This document shows positions 11,279 through 22,182 of a stretch of 64,000 nucleotides of DNA, in pieces. The translations under genes and the position numbers were made by a program. The notes under the pieces were generated by a model. That model made no database searches, was not told where the DNA came from, and saw only the letters and a program-made list of their open reading frames with translations. Each line of letters starts with the position of its first letter. Positions within the stretch are counted from its first letter, which is position 1. Source of the DNA: Phytophthora hibernalis (lineage: Eukaryota > Oomycota > Peronosporomycetes > Peronosporales > Peronosporaceae); assembly GCA_012656075.1 (NCBI GenBank), contig JAAKBF010000001.1, positions 62,001 through 126,000 on the forward strand. The letters run 5' to 3'.

Positions 11279-13489
11279 TATTACCTTTAGAGGCACTCCC
11301 AAAGCCTTAATAAGGCAGTCCTTGCAAAATACCAGGTATTACCTGTTGTTGTGAGTCAACAGTGCCTAACAATACAGTATACCAGTTATTAAAAAGGTAG
11401 TAGATCAGAGCAGTCAGATCGACCGAATGCTCTCGAAAGGTGCCGTGATGGCATGCATTGAATAGATTATGATGACCTATGAAGCCGTCCGAGAGGCTGC
11501 AGCTTCAATTATTTAAAGTACTGCGTCGCACCTAACTCTCCTTCCAGTGAGAAATCGGAGAGTTGAGTTCTTAGTTTGTTTTTGACACGTTTGAGAGTTC
11601 TGAAATCCACCTCGGCAGTGTGCGTACCAGGTGGAACGCTTGCTACTTCATATTCATCAACTTCCGTCCAAAAACTGCGAAAGTATTCGCAGTGCAGCGA
11701 TAGGTAGATGAACTTGCCATGCACTCCAACATTGTCACGAACCGATATCGGTTTGAGATCGATATCACACTACTGCCGTCGTCCTGCCCCCCAAGGCGTC
11801 ATCCAGCGGGGAAGCTACATCGATGTAGCACAAACAGTAGGTGTGTACTGTGTCACGCCAGCTACCGCAGTACATATCCAAGTTATTGACTGGCGAGTGA
11901 CGTTGAAGGTGCAGGCCGGCAGCTGCTGGACGAAATCCAGTGCTGCCAGACGGATGGATGGCTACGGACGAAGCGTTGCAGGGTGAGAACTAACGCGAAA
12001 CGACGTGCTGGAGAGGCATTCAAGGAAGCAGAGAAGCGAGCGGGGCGTCGTGAGTGGGGCAGATGAGTGGCGGAGAAGCTGAGCGGGCAGGAAGAATCAG
12101 GGCGCAGAGGTCGCTGGCAGTCGACGAAAGGTCGATCGCGAACGGATTACGCAGGGTAGATAGGCGACGGGCACGGTAGTAAGACGAAGGGCAAGGGAGT
12201 TAGGAAAGTGTGGAGATGGTGATCGTCCACTTTGCCTCTCAGTTTCCATTTGACTCTAAGAGGGTTCGAGGTGCATTATGCCACGTTTTGGTCCAAACGG
12301 AAACAAAAGGGTTAAGTCAAGTAACTACACAGCAAAACACACGATAAGTTGTTGGTAAGCTTTGGATACATGACTATAGAGGCAATGTAAACGCAGACGG
12401 GGAAACGGGAGGTAGTTTGAGACCTCCAGGAACAAGGAGATCTACATAGTCTTCCTGGCGGTGTGTCAGCGCGCGTACGAGTATTCGTCACAGTGAAGGC
12501 CTGCGTTGGGGATGTATAGTGCATGGTGACCTCGGACTACTTGCTGTGAGCAAGCCTACATACGAACCTAGCGTTTCGGCTGCCGATAACGCTGATACAT
12601 GTGCCGTCTCCGTGCATGTGATACCCCTGCTCCCTGAGCAGCTGGCGTGGACGCGCCGACGCCTGGTCGATGATGCAACCTACGGACCTATTCTATCTTC
12701 AGTGACGCCTCCAGCGGTTATTAAATGCTTTATCGCGCTCATCACATCGATTTGACACGAAACAAAACGCTGGCTGGAACGGCAAAAACGGGAGTTTTGG
12801 GGGTACCTGGAAAATAGCTTCGACGAATTTTTTCGTCAAGCCGTAGGCTGTCGTATTCAGGCCAATGGTAAGGGTGGTGATCTGTAAGATGAGTCATGAG
12901 TTTGTCTTTGCGATAAGATCTGAAGACGCCAGGCCGCGTAGTTTTTTCTCTCCGCTTCTTAGCTGACAGAACTTGAGCAAATTCTGAAATATCTTGGGTA
13001 TCCCCGCGCTCTCGTCTTCACGACCAAATAAGAGGCAAAACGTACAGAAATCCTCCACCACTCGGCCGTTAGCTTTGATGCCTGGCCGAATTCCTAGCCC
13101 CAGCTGGAATTTGGTAGGCCAGTCATCACGGTCTTGGGTTTGTTGCTGTCGCGAAGAGCTCTGTTGATCTCATGCTGCGGCGGGCGTGATTCCATTGATG
13201 TAGCTCACGATAGTTGGGAAATGAACCATCCTAAGACCTCTGAAGTGACCTTTAGACTGCTTGTGGGACTTTCGCGGCCCTTCACAAGGAACGGGCGGGC
13301 ATTTTATTACGGCAGGAATTCGATATCGGGTATTTTAAATTTTGTAGTCATCGTCTCCCGCAGGCATTTTCGAAAGCTTAATAAAGGCACTGCGCCCAGT
13401 CCTTACACATGATGCCTAGATTGTTGAACCCGGAAAACAGTGACATGTATTATCGGATGATACATGTAATAACGCTACAACTACCACTT
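11279..13489. other. Gene-poor region with one short unassigned open frame
   Basis: A 71-codon minus-strand frame (11509-11724) reads like protein (aromatic and charged residues well distributed) but has no recognised family and is probably a transposon relic. The rest has no supported feature. Confidence 0.35.
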
Positions 13490-13850
13490 GAAGCAGAGCA
13501 GCAGGTAAAAATCGTACCTACATGATGCTACGGTACTCCATTATGCTGCCACAGCACAATGATCTCGATGATAAGCTGTTAAAGACCTTCGGAGGCTGCA
13601 GCTCCGAGTGGCCGAAGAAAGTTGTCTTGGCCAAGAAGAGAAAACTACTCAGACACCACGACTATTACGAGCTACTTTCAACCTCGCTAGGTAGTATCAA
13701 ATCCGCCAAATCGGCTATCAGATATCAGGTTACATAGGTATCATATTTACTCCATACATGTTGCTAACTACCAAGTCGGTGGATCGATTTCGTATCAGAT
13801 ATAGCCGTTTATAAGGTGTGTCAGGTATCATTTAGGACAGGTAATTCTCT
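13490..13850 (+). mobile_element. Pogo-like DNA transposon relic (3' part)
   Basis: Matches the complete 440-base element at 29591-30030 over its transposase-tail frame (H-x-D/E-LD-x-KLLK) and its following region (CTACCAAGTCGGTGGATCGA). The right end, AGGACAGGTAATTCT near 13833, is a decayed version of the terminal repeat AGGACAGGTTAATCTG. No intact left end. Confidence 0.6.
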
Positions 13851-13914
13851 ACTAGGTGCCTGTGAATTAATTGGTCCACGTACTGTTAGCCACTTCCATA
13901 AAGTAAATGACAGG

Positions 13915-14036
13915 AAGAGTGCCCTTGTCACTCTTCCGAGGTGTGTTAATTCCGAATTTCACTTGATAAATGGTGTGGTAGATACTATACACGCATCACC
14001 GCAACAGTTATTTAACATTAAGGATAAACTAAAGGT
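13915..14036 (+). repeat. LTR-like repeat, 5' copy, first part
   Basis: Direct match, without gaps at first, to 26585-26644 and then gapped to 26690. Together with 16031-16113 it forms a colinear pair with the copy at 26585-26867. It is read as the interrupted 5' LTR of the gypsy element that follows. A 138-codon frame (13816-14232) crosses it but shows no family. Confidence 0.5.
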
Positions 14037-14942
14037 CAATTATTTTAATAAGTACTGGTATTGTGAAAGTCATGCAGGATGTTCTATATTTTTACAAATC
14101 AACCGATTTACCGCGTTAATAGGAAGCACAACTCGCGAGTTTCTAAATATAAACGGGAGCGAGCTTATTTTTAGATGTCAGTCCTCAGATTTGAAGCTCG
14201 TTTTATTAGCGGCCTCTCCAACCGATTTATAATTAATGACCTCAGAATTCCTATGCTTGACTGGGCATTCTAGGCGTCCACAACATATAATGGACGGCTG
14301 CGAACCAAATGATACTAATGCACCATTTGGAGTTATGGAGATAATCGCCTCCAAAGTCAGGCCATTGTACTTATATGAAGTTTCGAGAAAAGGGAATATT
14401 TGTGTTTTGAAAACCTGAACGGGCACTAACTAAAGTGAGCTCATTCGAAAAGCTAGCCAAGAAGATACCAGTCTCCCGTTGACGATGCCAGTCGACCAGC
14501 CTCGCCGCCGTGTGTCCCTCCGTTGAGCAACCTGCGGCTTATTCACGATCACTTCTTCCCAGTGCGGTGTCGTCTAGCGCAGGCCAGCCAACGCCTCCTC
14601 TGATGTCCTCGATGCCTCGCAAAATATATTATCGCAAAATATATTATAAACGCCACGAGAGAACTTGCTAGAGTCGAAGTACGGATTGGGGAATTTGGGA
14701 AGACAAACAGTACTGTTATCCCTGCTAAAGATGCAGAGACGGTCTACTATTTAGCTTGAGCGAAGGTAAGCTCGGCTCTGAATAGCTACAGTACTCTGCG
14801 AAGACGACATGAAGCTCAATATGAAGCTAACCCAATACGCAGGCGCAGCTAGTGGCTGTTACGACCGAAACTAGGCGAACTACAGTAGTTCTGCATATGC
14901 ATCGTTCATATACTGTAGGCTAACCTTCTACCGTACTAGATA
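14037..14942. other. Sequence between LTR-like segment and MITEs
   Basis: No recognisable gene. An exact short tandem of ATATTATCGCAAAAT-like words lies near 14622-14648. This stretch has no counterpart in the 3' LTR-like copy, so it is probably inserted or retained older DNA. Confidence 0.35.
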
Positions 14943-15099
14943 CAGTAATGTGCGTCAATAAGGAACACCTGATATGAATATAATTAAGGAGGGTATTAAC
15001 GCCCACAAGACAAAACACACAGATGTTCCTCAAATTCAGATGTATAATATCCCAAAGGATATTAGCTGATACCCCGTTCCTTATTGACGCACATTACTG
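14943..15099. mobile_element. MITE family 1, copy 2 (TA-flanked)
   Basis: A 157-base element with the same terminal inverted repeats as copy 1 (CAGTAATGTGCGTCAATAAG) and TA at both borders (14941-14942, 15100-15101). Its interior is the reverse complement of copy 1, with few differences, so the family was recently active. Confidence 0.87.
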
Positions 15100-15325
15100 T
15101 ACAGTCATTCCCGTGACCTTGCATTGATGTCCAACGCTTTTTCAGACTGCATATTTGATTACGAGGTTAACCCCGATTATGTATAAATTAAAATGACCCG
15201 ATGCAGAAATAACCCCAATTTAACCCATTACAAATCCTCCATGAGGATTGCTTTACCGACTAATTAAACAGGACATAGCAATCGGTTTTCACAATAACTT
15301 TTAGGTTATTCTAAATGTATGTCTA

Positions 15326-15626
15326 GGTGTACCTTTATTAACCTCTTCGTGAACCACTTGTATGTACTATTGCATACAAATTGAAGTCATTTAAAAGGAG
15401 GCATTTTGCTTCCTTTTAGGGCTTACGAAGGGTCGACGTCAAATCTTCTATTTGGCTTTGAATGTGTGGTTTATGCTCGAAGTGTATCGTCGAAATCGTA
15501 CTTAAATCGTAAAAGGAGGCATTTTGCTTCCTTCTACATGGGTACATCCTCGTACTTATCTGAAAACCAGGAAAAGGGAGCATTTTGGCTCCTTTTACCA
15601 CGAAAGGGTTAAAATAAAGGTACACC
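15326..15626. mobile_element. MITE family 2 (301 bp, TA-flanked)
   Basis: Terminal inverted repeats GGTGTACCTTTATTAACC at the left and its near reverse complement at the right (a two-base difference inside), with TA on each side (15324-15325, 15627-15628). No coding capacity. The interior holds three copies of a short hairpin sequence, annotated separately. Confidence 0.75.
15396..15599. repeat. Three hairpin units inside MITE family 2
   Basis: The near-palindromic word AAAGGAGGCATTTTGCTTCC occurs at about 15396-15417 and 15511-15532, with a variant at about 15571-15597. Each can fold with an 8-base stem (one mismatch) around a TTTT loop. All are in the same orientation. Confidence 0.65.
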
Positions 15627-15630
15627 TATA

Positions 15631-15975
15631 CCGGATATTCTTTGTTAAGGGATACACCCCACCAGAGAAGATACTGCGCCGCTCCATTTATGTACACCAA
15701 GTCGACCGGGACTCATACTCTTCTCCAAATTATTCGTCTACCTAGCTTCTTCATCTTCTTCATGTAAAACGATTGATATATTTCTTCTCCCATCTGCACT
15801 CACCTAGAGTCAAGTGGGGTGACCAACTGGTGGTGCACGCACCATTGGAGAAGTGAAAAAGAAACTGCTGTATCCATTAACAAAGAAAGCATAGTGTTTG
15901 ATTTGCTGACCTGTGATTGGCTAACCTGAGCCTGTACCCCATACGCGAGTGTATCCCATAACAAAGAATATCCGG
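15631..15975. mobile_element. MITE family 3 (345 bp, TA-flanked)
   Basis: Terminal inverted repeats of about 28 bases start CCGGATATTCTTTGTTA and end with the reverse complement. TA lies on each side (15629-15630, 15976-15977). It abuts MITE family 2 with only TATA between them. No coding capacity. Confidence 0.8.
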
Positions 15976-16030
15976 TAAATACAAGCAGTCTTTAACCTTT
16001 GCTATCCATCCACTGCGTTAGCCGCAGACC

Positions 16031-16113
16031 AGGAGCTTGCGAACTGCCGTTCACTTAGAGTGTGTATACTCTTAAAGCTTACGCTTCATCAAGAACGATA
16101 CTTGTGTGACCCC
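16031..16113 (+). repeat. LTR-like repeat, 5' copy, last part
   Basis: Aligns gap-free over 83 bases with 26785-26867 (shared core GTTCACTTAGAG and AAGCTTACGCTTC), with about a dozen differences. Taken as the end of the 5' LTR of the degraded gypsy element. The long difference in spacing from 13915-14036 is partly explained by inserted MITEs. Confidence 0.55.
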
Positions 16114-16162
16114 AAGTTGCGCTCTCCAATCTCAGCGGTCGGCTCATGACTTGGTCGTATAC

Positions 16163-16249
16163 ATTTCCAGTTCATACATCATTGGGAGTGCAGTCATGTC
16201 TTGTTGGAGTGCTAGTGAGCGGGCTCGTGTAGGGAGCTGGACGGAGCCC
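16163..16249 (-). repeat. Split direct repeat B2, element 1
   Basis: Direct copy of 16443-16529, sharing ATTTCCAGTTCATACA, TGCAGTCATGTCTTGTTGGA and AGGGAGCTGGACGGAGCCC. It forms the outer 3' end of the element on the minus strand. Confidence 0.8.
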
Positions 16250-16270
16250 ATTGGGCGTGGTGTGGTGGGT

Positions 16271-16442
16271 TAGATGCTACTCGCACGAAGAAAACTCCAA
16301 AACGACTGCTTCTACTTCTACGGCATCTTGACCTAAGGCTTGGAATAAACATCGAGGATGAGTGAGTGAAACCTCTCCCCAGCGTCCTTGCTTTCTGATC
16401 CTGGAAAATTGCCTTCCTTCAGACTTCTTCCGGAAACCTTCA
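16271..16442 (-). repeat. Split direct repeat A2, element 1
   Basis: Direct copy of 20992-21162, starting TAGATGCTACTCGCACGAAG and ending near GGAAACCTTCAA, with scattered substitutions and small indels. Confidence 0.8.
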
Positions 16443-16529
16443 ATTTCCAGTTCATACAGCATTGGGATGCAGTCATGTCTTGTTGGAGTGTTAGTGACTC
16501 CATCTCGTGTAGGGAGCTGGACGGAGCCC
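16443..16529 (-). repeat. Split direct repeat B1, element 1
   Basis: Internal partner of B2, touching A2 with no spacer. It overlaps sequence just after the tyrosine recombinase tail. Confidence 0.8.
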
Positions 16530-17665
16530 CTCCGGAGTAGCCGGGCTAACACGTGAGACTGCACCACGAGTCATTTTCTGGGCGAGTAACTTCGATACCG
16601 ATTCGTTCATTCTGGTGTAGCGCTCGTTTGCATCCAAGGCCCACCGTCCGAATAAGGTTTTGGTCAGCCTGTCGACTCCAGCCGCAAACTTAGCGGTTGC
16701 TGCACCGCTTCTCATGGAGTGCGTTCCAAACTTCGCAAGATCAGCTCAGATACCAGCTGCCGCGCTTTTGATTGCGTCGGCGACGTTGTTTGCTGAGATG
16801 ACTTTGGCTTGACCTGTTGCACACAGGGCTGCGTTGCAACAGTAACTTTGTGCATTGGTTGAGAGCTCCTAGGCTGCGAAAACTGGACAAAGCCATCTTT
16901 ATCCCGACTTGTGGAAAGTTCTTGTTACTCCTGCTCCCGACTGGTCTGTTTTACTACCTCGGAAGTAGATGCTGGCGGCAACAGCTTCTGCGAGGGTTGA
17001 TGCGGCAAGACCGTGGTCGGTTGTGAACTTGACATCTTGAACTCGGATGATATATGGTTTGACGCGTGTTCTATCGGCAAGATACTCAGATCGGCTGAGC
17101 ATAAAGAAGAAGCCCATGACCGCAGCCCCCACAAGACGCGGTCGTGGGTTGTCTTGAAGTCGCAGCTTTGGCGGATTTCACGGAGTATGGCCATCGTGAC
17201 TGGTTGATTTTTCCTTGGAGGAGGAGACAGCCGTTGCATCCCGCGCACTGCCAACTGGTGTCCGGCTTGGATCCCGACTATGTACCCGCGTTCACGCCTA
17301 TGATACCAAGCGATTTGGCTAATCGCGGACAACACGGTGTTGGGCGAGATTTGAATGACCTGACGTAGTGGGGCATGATGACCAGTAATGATCCGCGAAT
17401 AGTGCGAGCTGGTACGAGTGCTCCTGTTGGGACTCAGGCAGCCATTTGTTATACCTGTTTGAAGAACACCATTGCGACCATCGGTCCCACGTGGCAGCGT
17501 ATTTTTCGTGACCCCGGGGCCAGTGCATGGAACTGAAGATGGACGAGAAGGTGCGTAAATTTTGCGCAGCTCCGTTGGTATCTCGACCTGTGACCACATA
17601 AACGACATGTTATACCATTGTTTGTCGAATGACGGTGTCCATGCGCGAGGTCCTGCGTCGACCAT
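16491..17665 (-). pseudogene. Tyrosine recombinase of element 1, frame broken
   Basis: The upstream part (17597-17200) has the helical N-terminal region. The middle frame, about 17132-16899, carries G-F-F-F-M-L-S-R-S-E-Y-L, the typical DIRS-order motif before the catalytic core. The last frame (16735-16555) carries H-S-M-R-S-G, which supplies the His and second Arg, and E-R-Y-T-R-M with the likely nucleophilic Tyr. The parts lie in three frames, so no full enzyme can be made. The protein would cut and rejoin circular cDNA at the target. Confidence 0.75.
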
Positions 17666-17804
17666 CGTATTAATGGACCCGGGGAGATGACAGGATGCTA
17701 TGCGAAAGCCGAATGTGGCTTCGGTGAGTCCAATCGCTCGAAGTAATTTCTATGCCATTGAATTTGGGGTGTAGAGGCGGTTTGTCCAGGATAATGCCGA
17801 CGTG

Positions 17805-18143
17805 TTATCCGACCAGGCTTTCACAACAATCATCGACGACTCCAACGGGGTCGACCACGACGGGTCGAACACACAAGCAGCCAAGGCAACACAATAATTC
17901 CCGCACGTTGATGTTTAAGCCATCTGGGTCCATTGCTAAGCGAATCTGCTTCTGTTCGTCGGTGTCGAATTGTATTTGGATGTATTGCCGCGTAGCTGGA
18001 TTGAGGACTGCCAGACCACTATTACTTGCGTCCATGTACAGATGTACATCGGTGGCCTGAACTTCTGCGTACATTGTCAGCGGAAGCTTCTCAAGTTGAC
18101 CTTTTGACATAATCAATTCAAACCACTGTAGGTCTCGTTTCAT
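17805..18143 (-). pseudogene. RNase H segment of element 1
   Basis: Begins with L-Q-W-F-E and carries D-V-H-L-Y-M-D-A-S-N-S-G, the first catalytic Asp region of the DIRS RNase H, followed by an N-V-R-E-L-L segment with the catalytic Glu. The same arrangement is seen in element 2 at 58524-58832. The frame is lost before the later motifs. Confidence 0.7.
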
Positions 18144-18154
18144 TGCGGTATCGG

Positions 18155-18967
18155 CACACCCTTGTAATTGCAGTTTTCGATTCTCCGAGCTAGAGTCGCA
18201 ACATGTTTGTATTCGACTTCTGGAACCTGATATTTTTCCGAGTTGTCGTTCGTTGACAGCTATCGAGGGAACGAGAGATCATGAATTACCCGCACATCCT
18301 CACCTGGATCACAGTCCTTCTTGGCGACTGACCTGAGCGGGCTGATATGGATGTTATCCCATTGTTGCAGTACTGCGATATCCAGAACTAGGTATTGACC
18401 CGCGTCTTGTCATCTGTGCAGAGCTTTAATGACAGCATTAAGGTGTCGTGACGCTGATCCGTGGTTCTTTTGAGGCTTGGTTTGGCTGGGGTTTTGGTTT
18501 TTCCAGTTTAGTTGGATACCATTTTGGGCTATTTGAACCAGTAACTCCTGATGCTTGTAGCCGTCAAGCAGTCGAATGAAACGAGAAGGGTGCATCGCTT
18601 TGCTGGGTCGTAAATCTCCGTCTGACTGTCCTCGTACGACTTCAGCTATATCATGAAGACCCAAACCATGATTCAATGCCATTGCTGTGACCACGCGTTG
18701 TTTTTCAGAGTTAAACCGCCATCGACCGTTTGGTTGCCGTAGAGGAACATCCGCCGGGGGCTCAATACCCAACCGATTGCATGCATCGAGGAACTCTGTG
18801 GACTGGATCACCTCCTGCTGGATAAGAGCTTCCTTTAATTTCCGGTGTACGGTTCCTGAACTGGGGCAGCCAAAGTTGTCTCGGAATTCGTTAGTACCGT
18901 GTGCTTTTGCCATGTCGGCGCTGTTGGCTGCGTTTGATTCCATAGTGCAGAGGCTTGAATTAACCAC
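18155..18967 (-). pseudogene. Reverse transcriptase N-terminal part of element 1, catalytic core deleted
   Basis: The open frame 18967-18410 contains F-I-R-L-L-D-G-Y-K-H-Q-E-L-L, an ORF1-to-RT linker. After an in-frame stop it continues with I-S-P-L-R-S-V-A-K-K-D and V-R-V-I-H-D-L-S-F-P-R, the RT finger motifs, then a segment with P-E-V-E-Y-K-H-V-A-T-L-A-R-R-I. At about 18160 the reading jumps straight into the region after the palm (L-Q-W-F-E). The palm motifs A, B and C, including the catalytic Asp residues, are absent. Confidence 0.7.
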
Positions 18968-19062
18968 TGGTCAGGTAATCGGACACCCTTCAGGAGAGCA
19001 CCACTTCTCGCTATCCGATTGTCTTGCAGGAGGACGACCAGCACATATATTTGGAGATTGTT

Positions 19063-20481
19063 TCAGTGGCTCGAACTGAGTCTTGCTGTCCGAACTGGTG
19101 CAGCTTGCGTTACTCGATCTAAATAGGTGCTCATGTTGAGAGCCAAGTAAGACTTTGCCGACCGGCCTGGTGCGGCGACCGTCACTCGAACTGAGTGGGC
19201 CCTCTGAATTTTGTCTGAAGACTTGCCGACCAAACTGGTGCGGCTTGCGTTACTCGAACTGAGCAATGGGGCTTCATCTGTCGTGTCCGGATGAAGTATT
19301 ATGACAGTATCGATCAAAAATGGGTACATCTTGGCTGCGAATTGAGTAGGGGTCTGTACTGAGCGGATTGATCGATGGTCCAAACTGCTTTTTCAGTGCC
19401 GAGCGGACCAGCGCCGCCTGGTCGCCTTCAGTTGCTGGTGTACTTGGTATTCCGACCTTCTAATTTGCGTCTGATGAAACCCCGGAGCTTGTCCGGTATA
19501 GCGGCTGGAAAGAAGTGAACACAACTTGGAATACACACACAGTTGGGCCACTCGAAGGGCATCCCGTCTTTGAGAGAAATTTGAGGTACACCGCTTTGCC
19601 GTCTTGCTGAGGAATGGAAACTGCAGCGTCATTAGGGATTTTCGAAGACCGTTGCGCTGATAAGTAGCGGATCGGGGTTGTTTATCACTGTTTTGACCAT
19701 CAAACTGCCCGCCGCGGTCCAAATGCTACATTCGATCCCTCTGTGAGGCAAGCAGTAAACCGTGAAGCTCGAGATCGTTGGGGGCGAACCGAGTTGAGAT
19801 TAAATGACGTGTTGACATTTCGCTCGTGAGATCGGAGACGAGAGCGTTCCGATATCGCTCTAGTTGGGCGTCGATCCACAGCACGAGAGTAGGAATCATA
19901 GCTAGTGGTCAAAGCTTGCGGTTCTTCAAGGCACATAGGAAGTTGTAGAGAGCCGTGGCCAGGTTTTGCGTCACTGGATCACACATCGCGTAGCAGTATT
20001 GTTGTAAACTATTGGCACTGGCTAGTACTTCTCCCCAAGACGATGCGCCTGGCACTGACAGGAGCTTTACTGAGACGGAGAAGTCGCTCATGTTAATGAA
20101 ATTTTCTCGTTGCCGCTTTAGTCCAGTCATGTGTTCGACGGCAGTGAAATGGAGGAACGAAAGCCCTCGGGTACCAAACTGGAGAACGTACGCACGCGTT
20201 GACACATCAGGATAGGCCCAAATTTCGATGTCGTCGTGGGACACCACAGAAGTTACAAATCCTGAGGGGGACTTACCTAGATGAGCGTCTACCGTCACTG
20301 CACCATGCATTTGTCGTTGCACTGCTGTTGGCGTAAAGCTGGATTTACTGTTTTTGGTTGACTCGACATCTTCGTGAGCCTTCAATAGGCATTTTGGCTC
20401 GGCCGAGGTGTTCTGACGAGCCTCTAGGTGATATGGCAGCATATGCGGTTTGTGGGCCCGGATATGTTCTCTGATTTCCAC
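19063..20481 (-). pseudogene. ORF1 (gag-like) region of element 1
   Basis: A 190-codon frame (20481-19909) and shorter frames down to 19063 lie where DIRS-order ORF1 is expected. No domain is recognised. 19050-19270 has three loose copies of a word containing CCGACC..CTGGTGCGGC and CGTTACTCGA. Assignment rests on position only. Confidence 0.4.
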
Positions 20482-20991
20482 GTCGCGGGATAATTCATGG
20501 TCGAGTTAGGATGGTTCAATCGCCATGCTGGGGTTGCGATAGGCATCGCTGTGGCGGCCTGTATCTGACTTCAATGAGGTACAAGCCGACTGGGCTGCTG
20601 CGGTGCCCGACTCTGTTGTTGCGAGTTGCCGTCAGGTAGATCAGGGGCATTATTTGCTAATAGCGTTCGAGCCAACAGTGCTTCATCCGCTGCGGTTTTC
20701 ATCTCGTCATCTACCGTCGTCTCGTCGAAGAACGCTGAAGCCGGACGCGACGGGCGGTCTTGGATAGCTGGCTGGGCTGTGGTTTGTCTTGTCGGAGTTG
20801 GTACCTGGTAGGAGGAGGAACCTGTCGAGCAGAATGATGGTTCGAAGGATCATTCGAGACCTGCCGGAGCGGTGTTATTGCCGTCGACATAGAAAACATA
20901 GTAAATCACGTTTTGGAGCAAAATGCGAGTTCTCTCTCCGGAGAGGGTCAATCCACGTGAAGATACGATCATACGCTGGCGACACGTCAGG

Positions 20992-21162
20992 TAGATGCTA
21001 CTCGCACGAAGAAAACTCCAAATGACTGCTACTACATCTTCGGCATCTTGACCTAACGCTTGTAGTAGACATCGAGGATGAGTAAGCGGAACCTCTCCCC
21101 AGCGTTCTCGCTTTCTGACCCTGGAAAAAGCCTTCCTTTAGACTTCTTCTGGAAACCTTCAA
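20992..21162 (-). repeat. Split direct repeat A1, element 1
   Basis: Outer 5' repeat of the element on the minus strand, partner of A2 at 16271-16442. Confidence 0.8.
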
Positions 21163-21178
21163 CGCGAAGAGACAACCC

Positions 21179-21702
21179 TTGGATGTTTCACATCATGAGC
21201 TCAGCTGTCCGAACACCTTCGAGTCGCGTTCCTACCGTCAAACTATGAGTATCACCAGCGCTCGCATTCCCTTGCCTGTAAGATGCATGAATAGATCCAG
21301 AAAAAGGAGAGTACTTGCGGTGTATCTGGTGGAGAAACTCCCTCTCGATCACATCAAGGTGACTGCGTTCTTTGACGGCCTGCGAGCTGGTCCCGCACGC
21401 ATGCAACTGTTCCGCGTGCATGTCAACACAATTGAAGCGACCTGAAAGGGTTAGGAGGAGTCCATTCACAAACAGGATCGTACTCCTGCGTCTGCTTGGC
21501 ACTCTGCTTCCACGGGCGCTACGCGACGCAGTGCCCACCTAGAAACTGGCGGGGCCCGGTCCCTATGGACTTGAGCCTGGCCGAGAAACTCCACTCCCGC
21601 TGCTTCGGGTGCGGCAAGTTCGGGTTCATGAAACGTGCCTGCCCAGCGAGCGGACTACGGAGGAGTTTTTCTCCTAGCCCTTCTGGTTACAAGGATTGTT
21701 GA
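21179..21702 (+). pseudogene. Gypsy gag C-terminal part with zinc knuckle
   Basis: Carries F-F-D-G-L-R-A-G-P-A-R, a typical oomycete gypsy gag word (about 21370-21405). Then G-P-V-P-M-D-L-S precedes a CCHC-like knuckle, C-F-G-C-G-K-F-G-F-M-K-R-A-C (about 21602-21645). The knuckle His is replaced by Phe. Frame changes between the two parts show decay. Confidence 0.65.
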
Positions 21703-21869
21703 CGATCCCAAGCCCAGGAGAACACAGGAAAGCAGTAGGAGCTGCTGGAGAAAACTAAGCCTTCTTGAGAGGTGCGCGGGTGTTTGAAGTTTTAGCCCCC
21801 AAGCGTCTCTGTACTCTATCTTCGGAGAAGGACATCGGATGGATGCTTGTAGTATACGCACGTATACGG

Positions 21870-22182
21870 GGATATAATCATCTCTTGATAATGTTGATTG
21901 ATTCTGGGGATTTTAAGAACTTTGCACGCTGTCAATCGGTCACCTGTAATGGATACAAATTTGTCAATGCTCTGTGAGAGGGTAAATGCAACGGACAGAC
22001 TTGCCAATTGATCTGTGGTACAAGAACCTAACGGTCTTATTGATCGCTCCGTCAAGTTTGAGGACTTCGACTCAAGTGAACAATTGTTTTTGTCATGGAC
22101 AAGTATGACTTGATTCTGGGTATACCATGGCTCGAAAACCATGAGCCCTGGATCGACTGGCGCTGCAAAGTCATTAGGTCTA
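21870..22182 (+). pseudogene. Gypsy aspartic protease remnant
   Basis: L-I-M-L-I-D-S-G (about 21886-21909) is the DSG active site of a retropepsin. D-L-I-L-G-I-P-W-L (about 22109-22135) is the conserved C-terminal strand preceding W-I-D-W. In-frame stops lie between them. Confidence 0.65.

Larger units (their letters stand above)
16163..21162 (-). mobile_element. Ngaro/PAT-like tyrosine-recombinase retrotransposon, element 1
   Basis: A 5.0 kb element read on the minus strand. Its order is direct repeat A1 (20992-21162), ORF1-like region, truncated reverse transcriptase, RNase H, tyrosine recombinase, B1 (16443-16529), A2 (16271-16442), B2 (16163-16249). This split direct repeat architecture defines the Ngaro, PAT and VIPER groups of the DIRS order, which integrate with a tyrosine recombinase rather than a DDE integrase and make no target duplication. 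B1 and A2 abut exactly where the two element ends would join in a circle. The coding parts carry stops and frame breaks and the RT core is deleted, so it is inactive. It lies within a degraded gypsy element (gag resumes at about 21163). Confidence 0.8.

Noticed and set aside
16271..21162. LTRs of a retrotransposon at 16271-16442 and 20992-21162
   Set aside because: There is a second, separate repeat pair (B1/B2) in split order and a tyrosine recombinase, so LTR structure does not fit.
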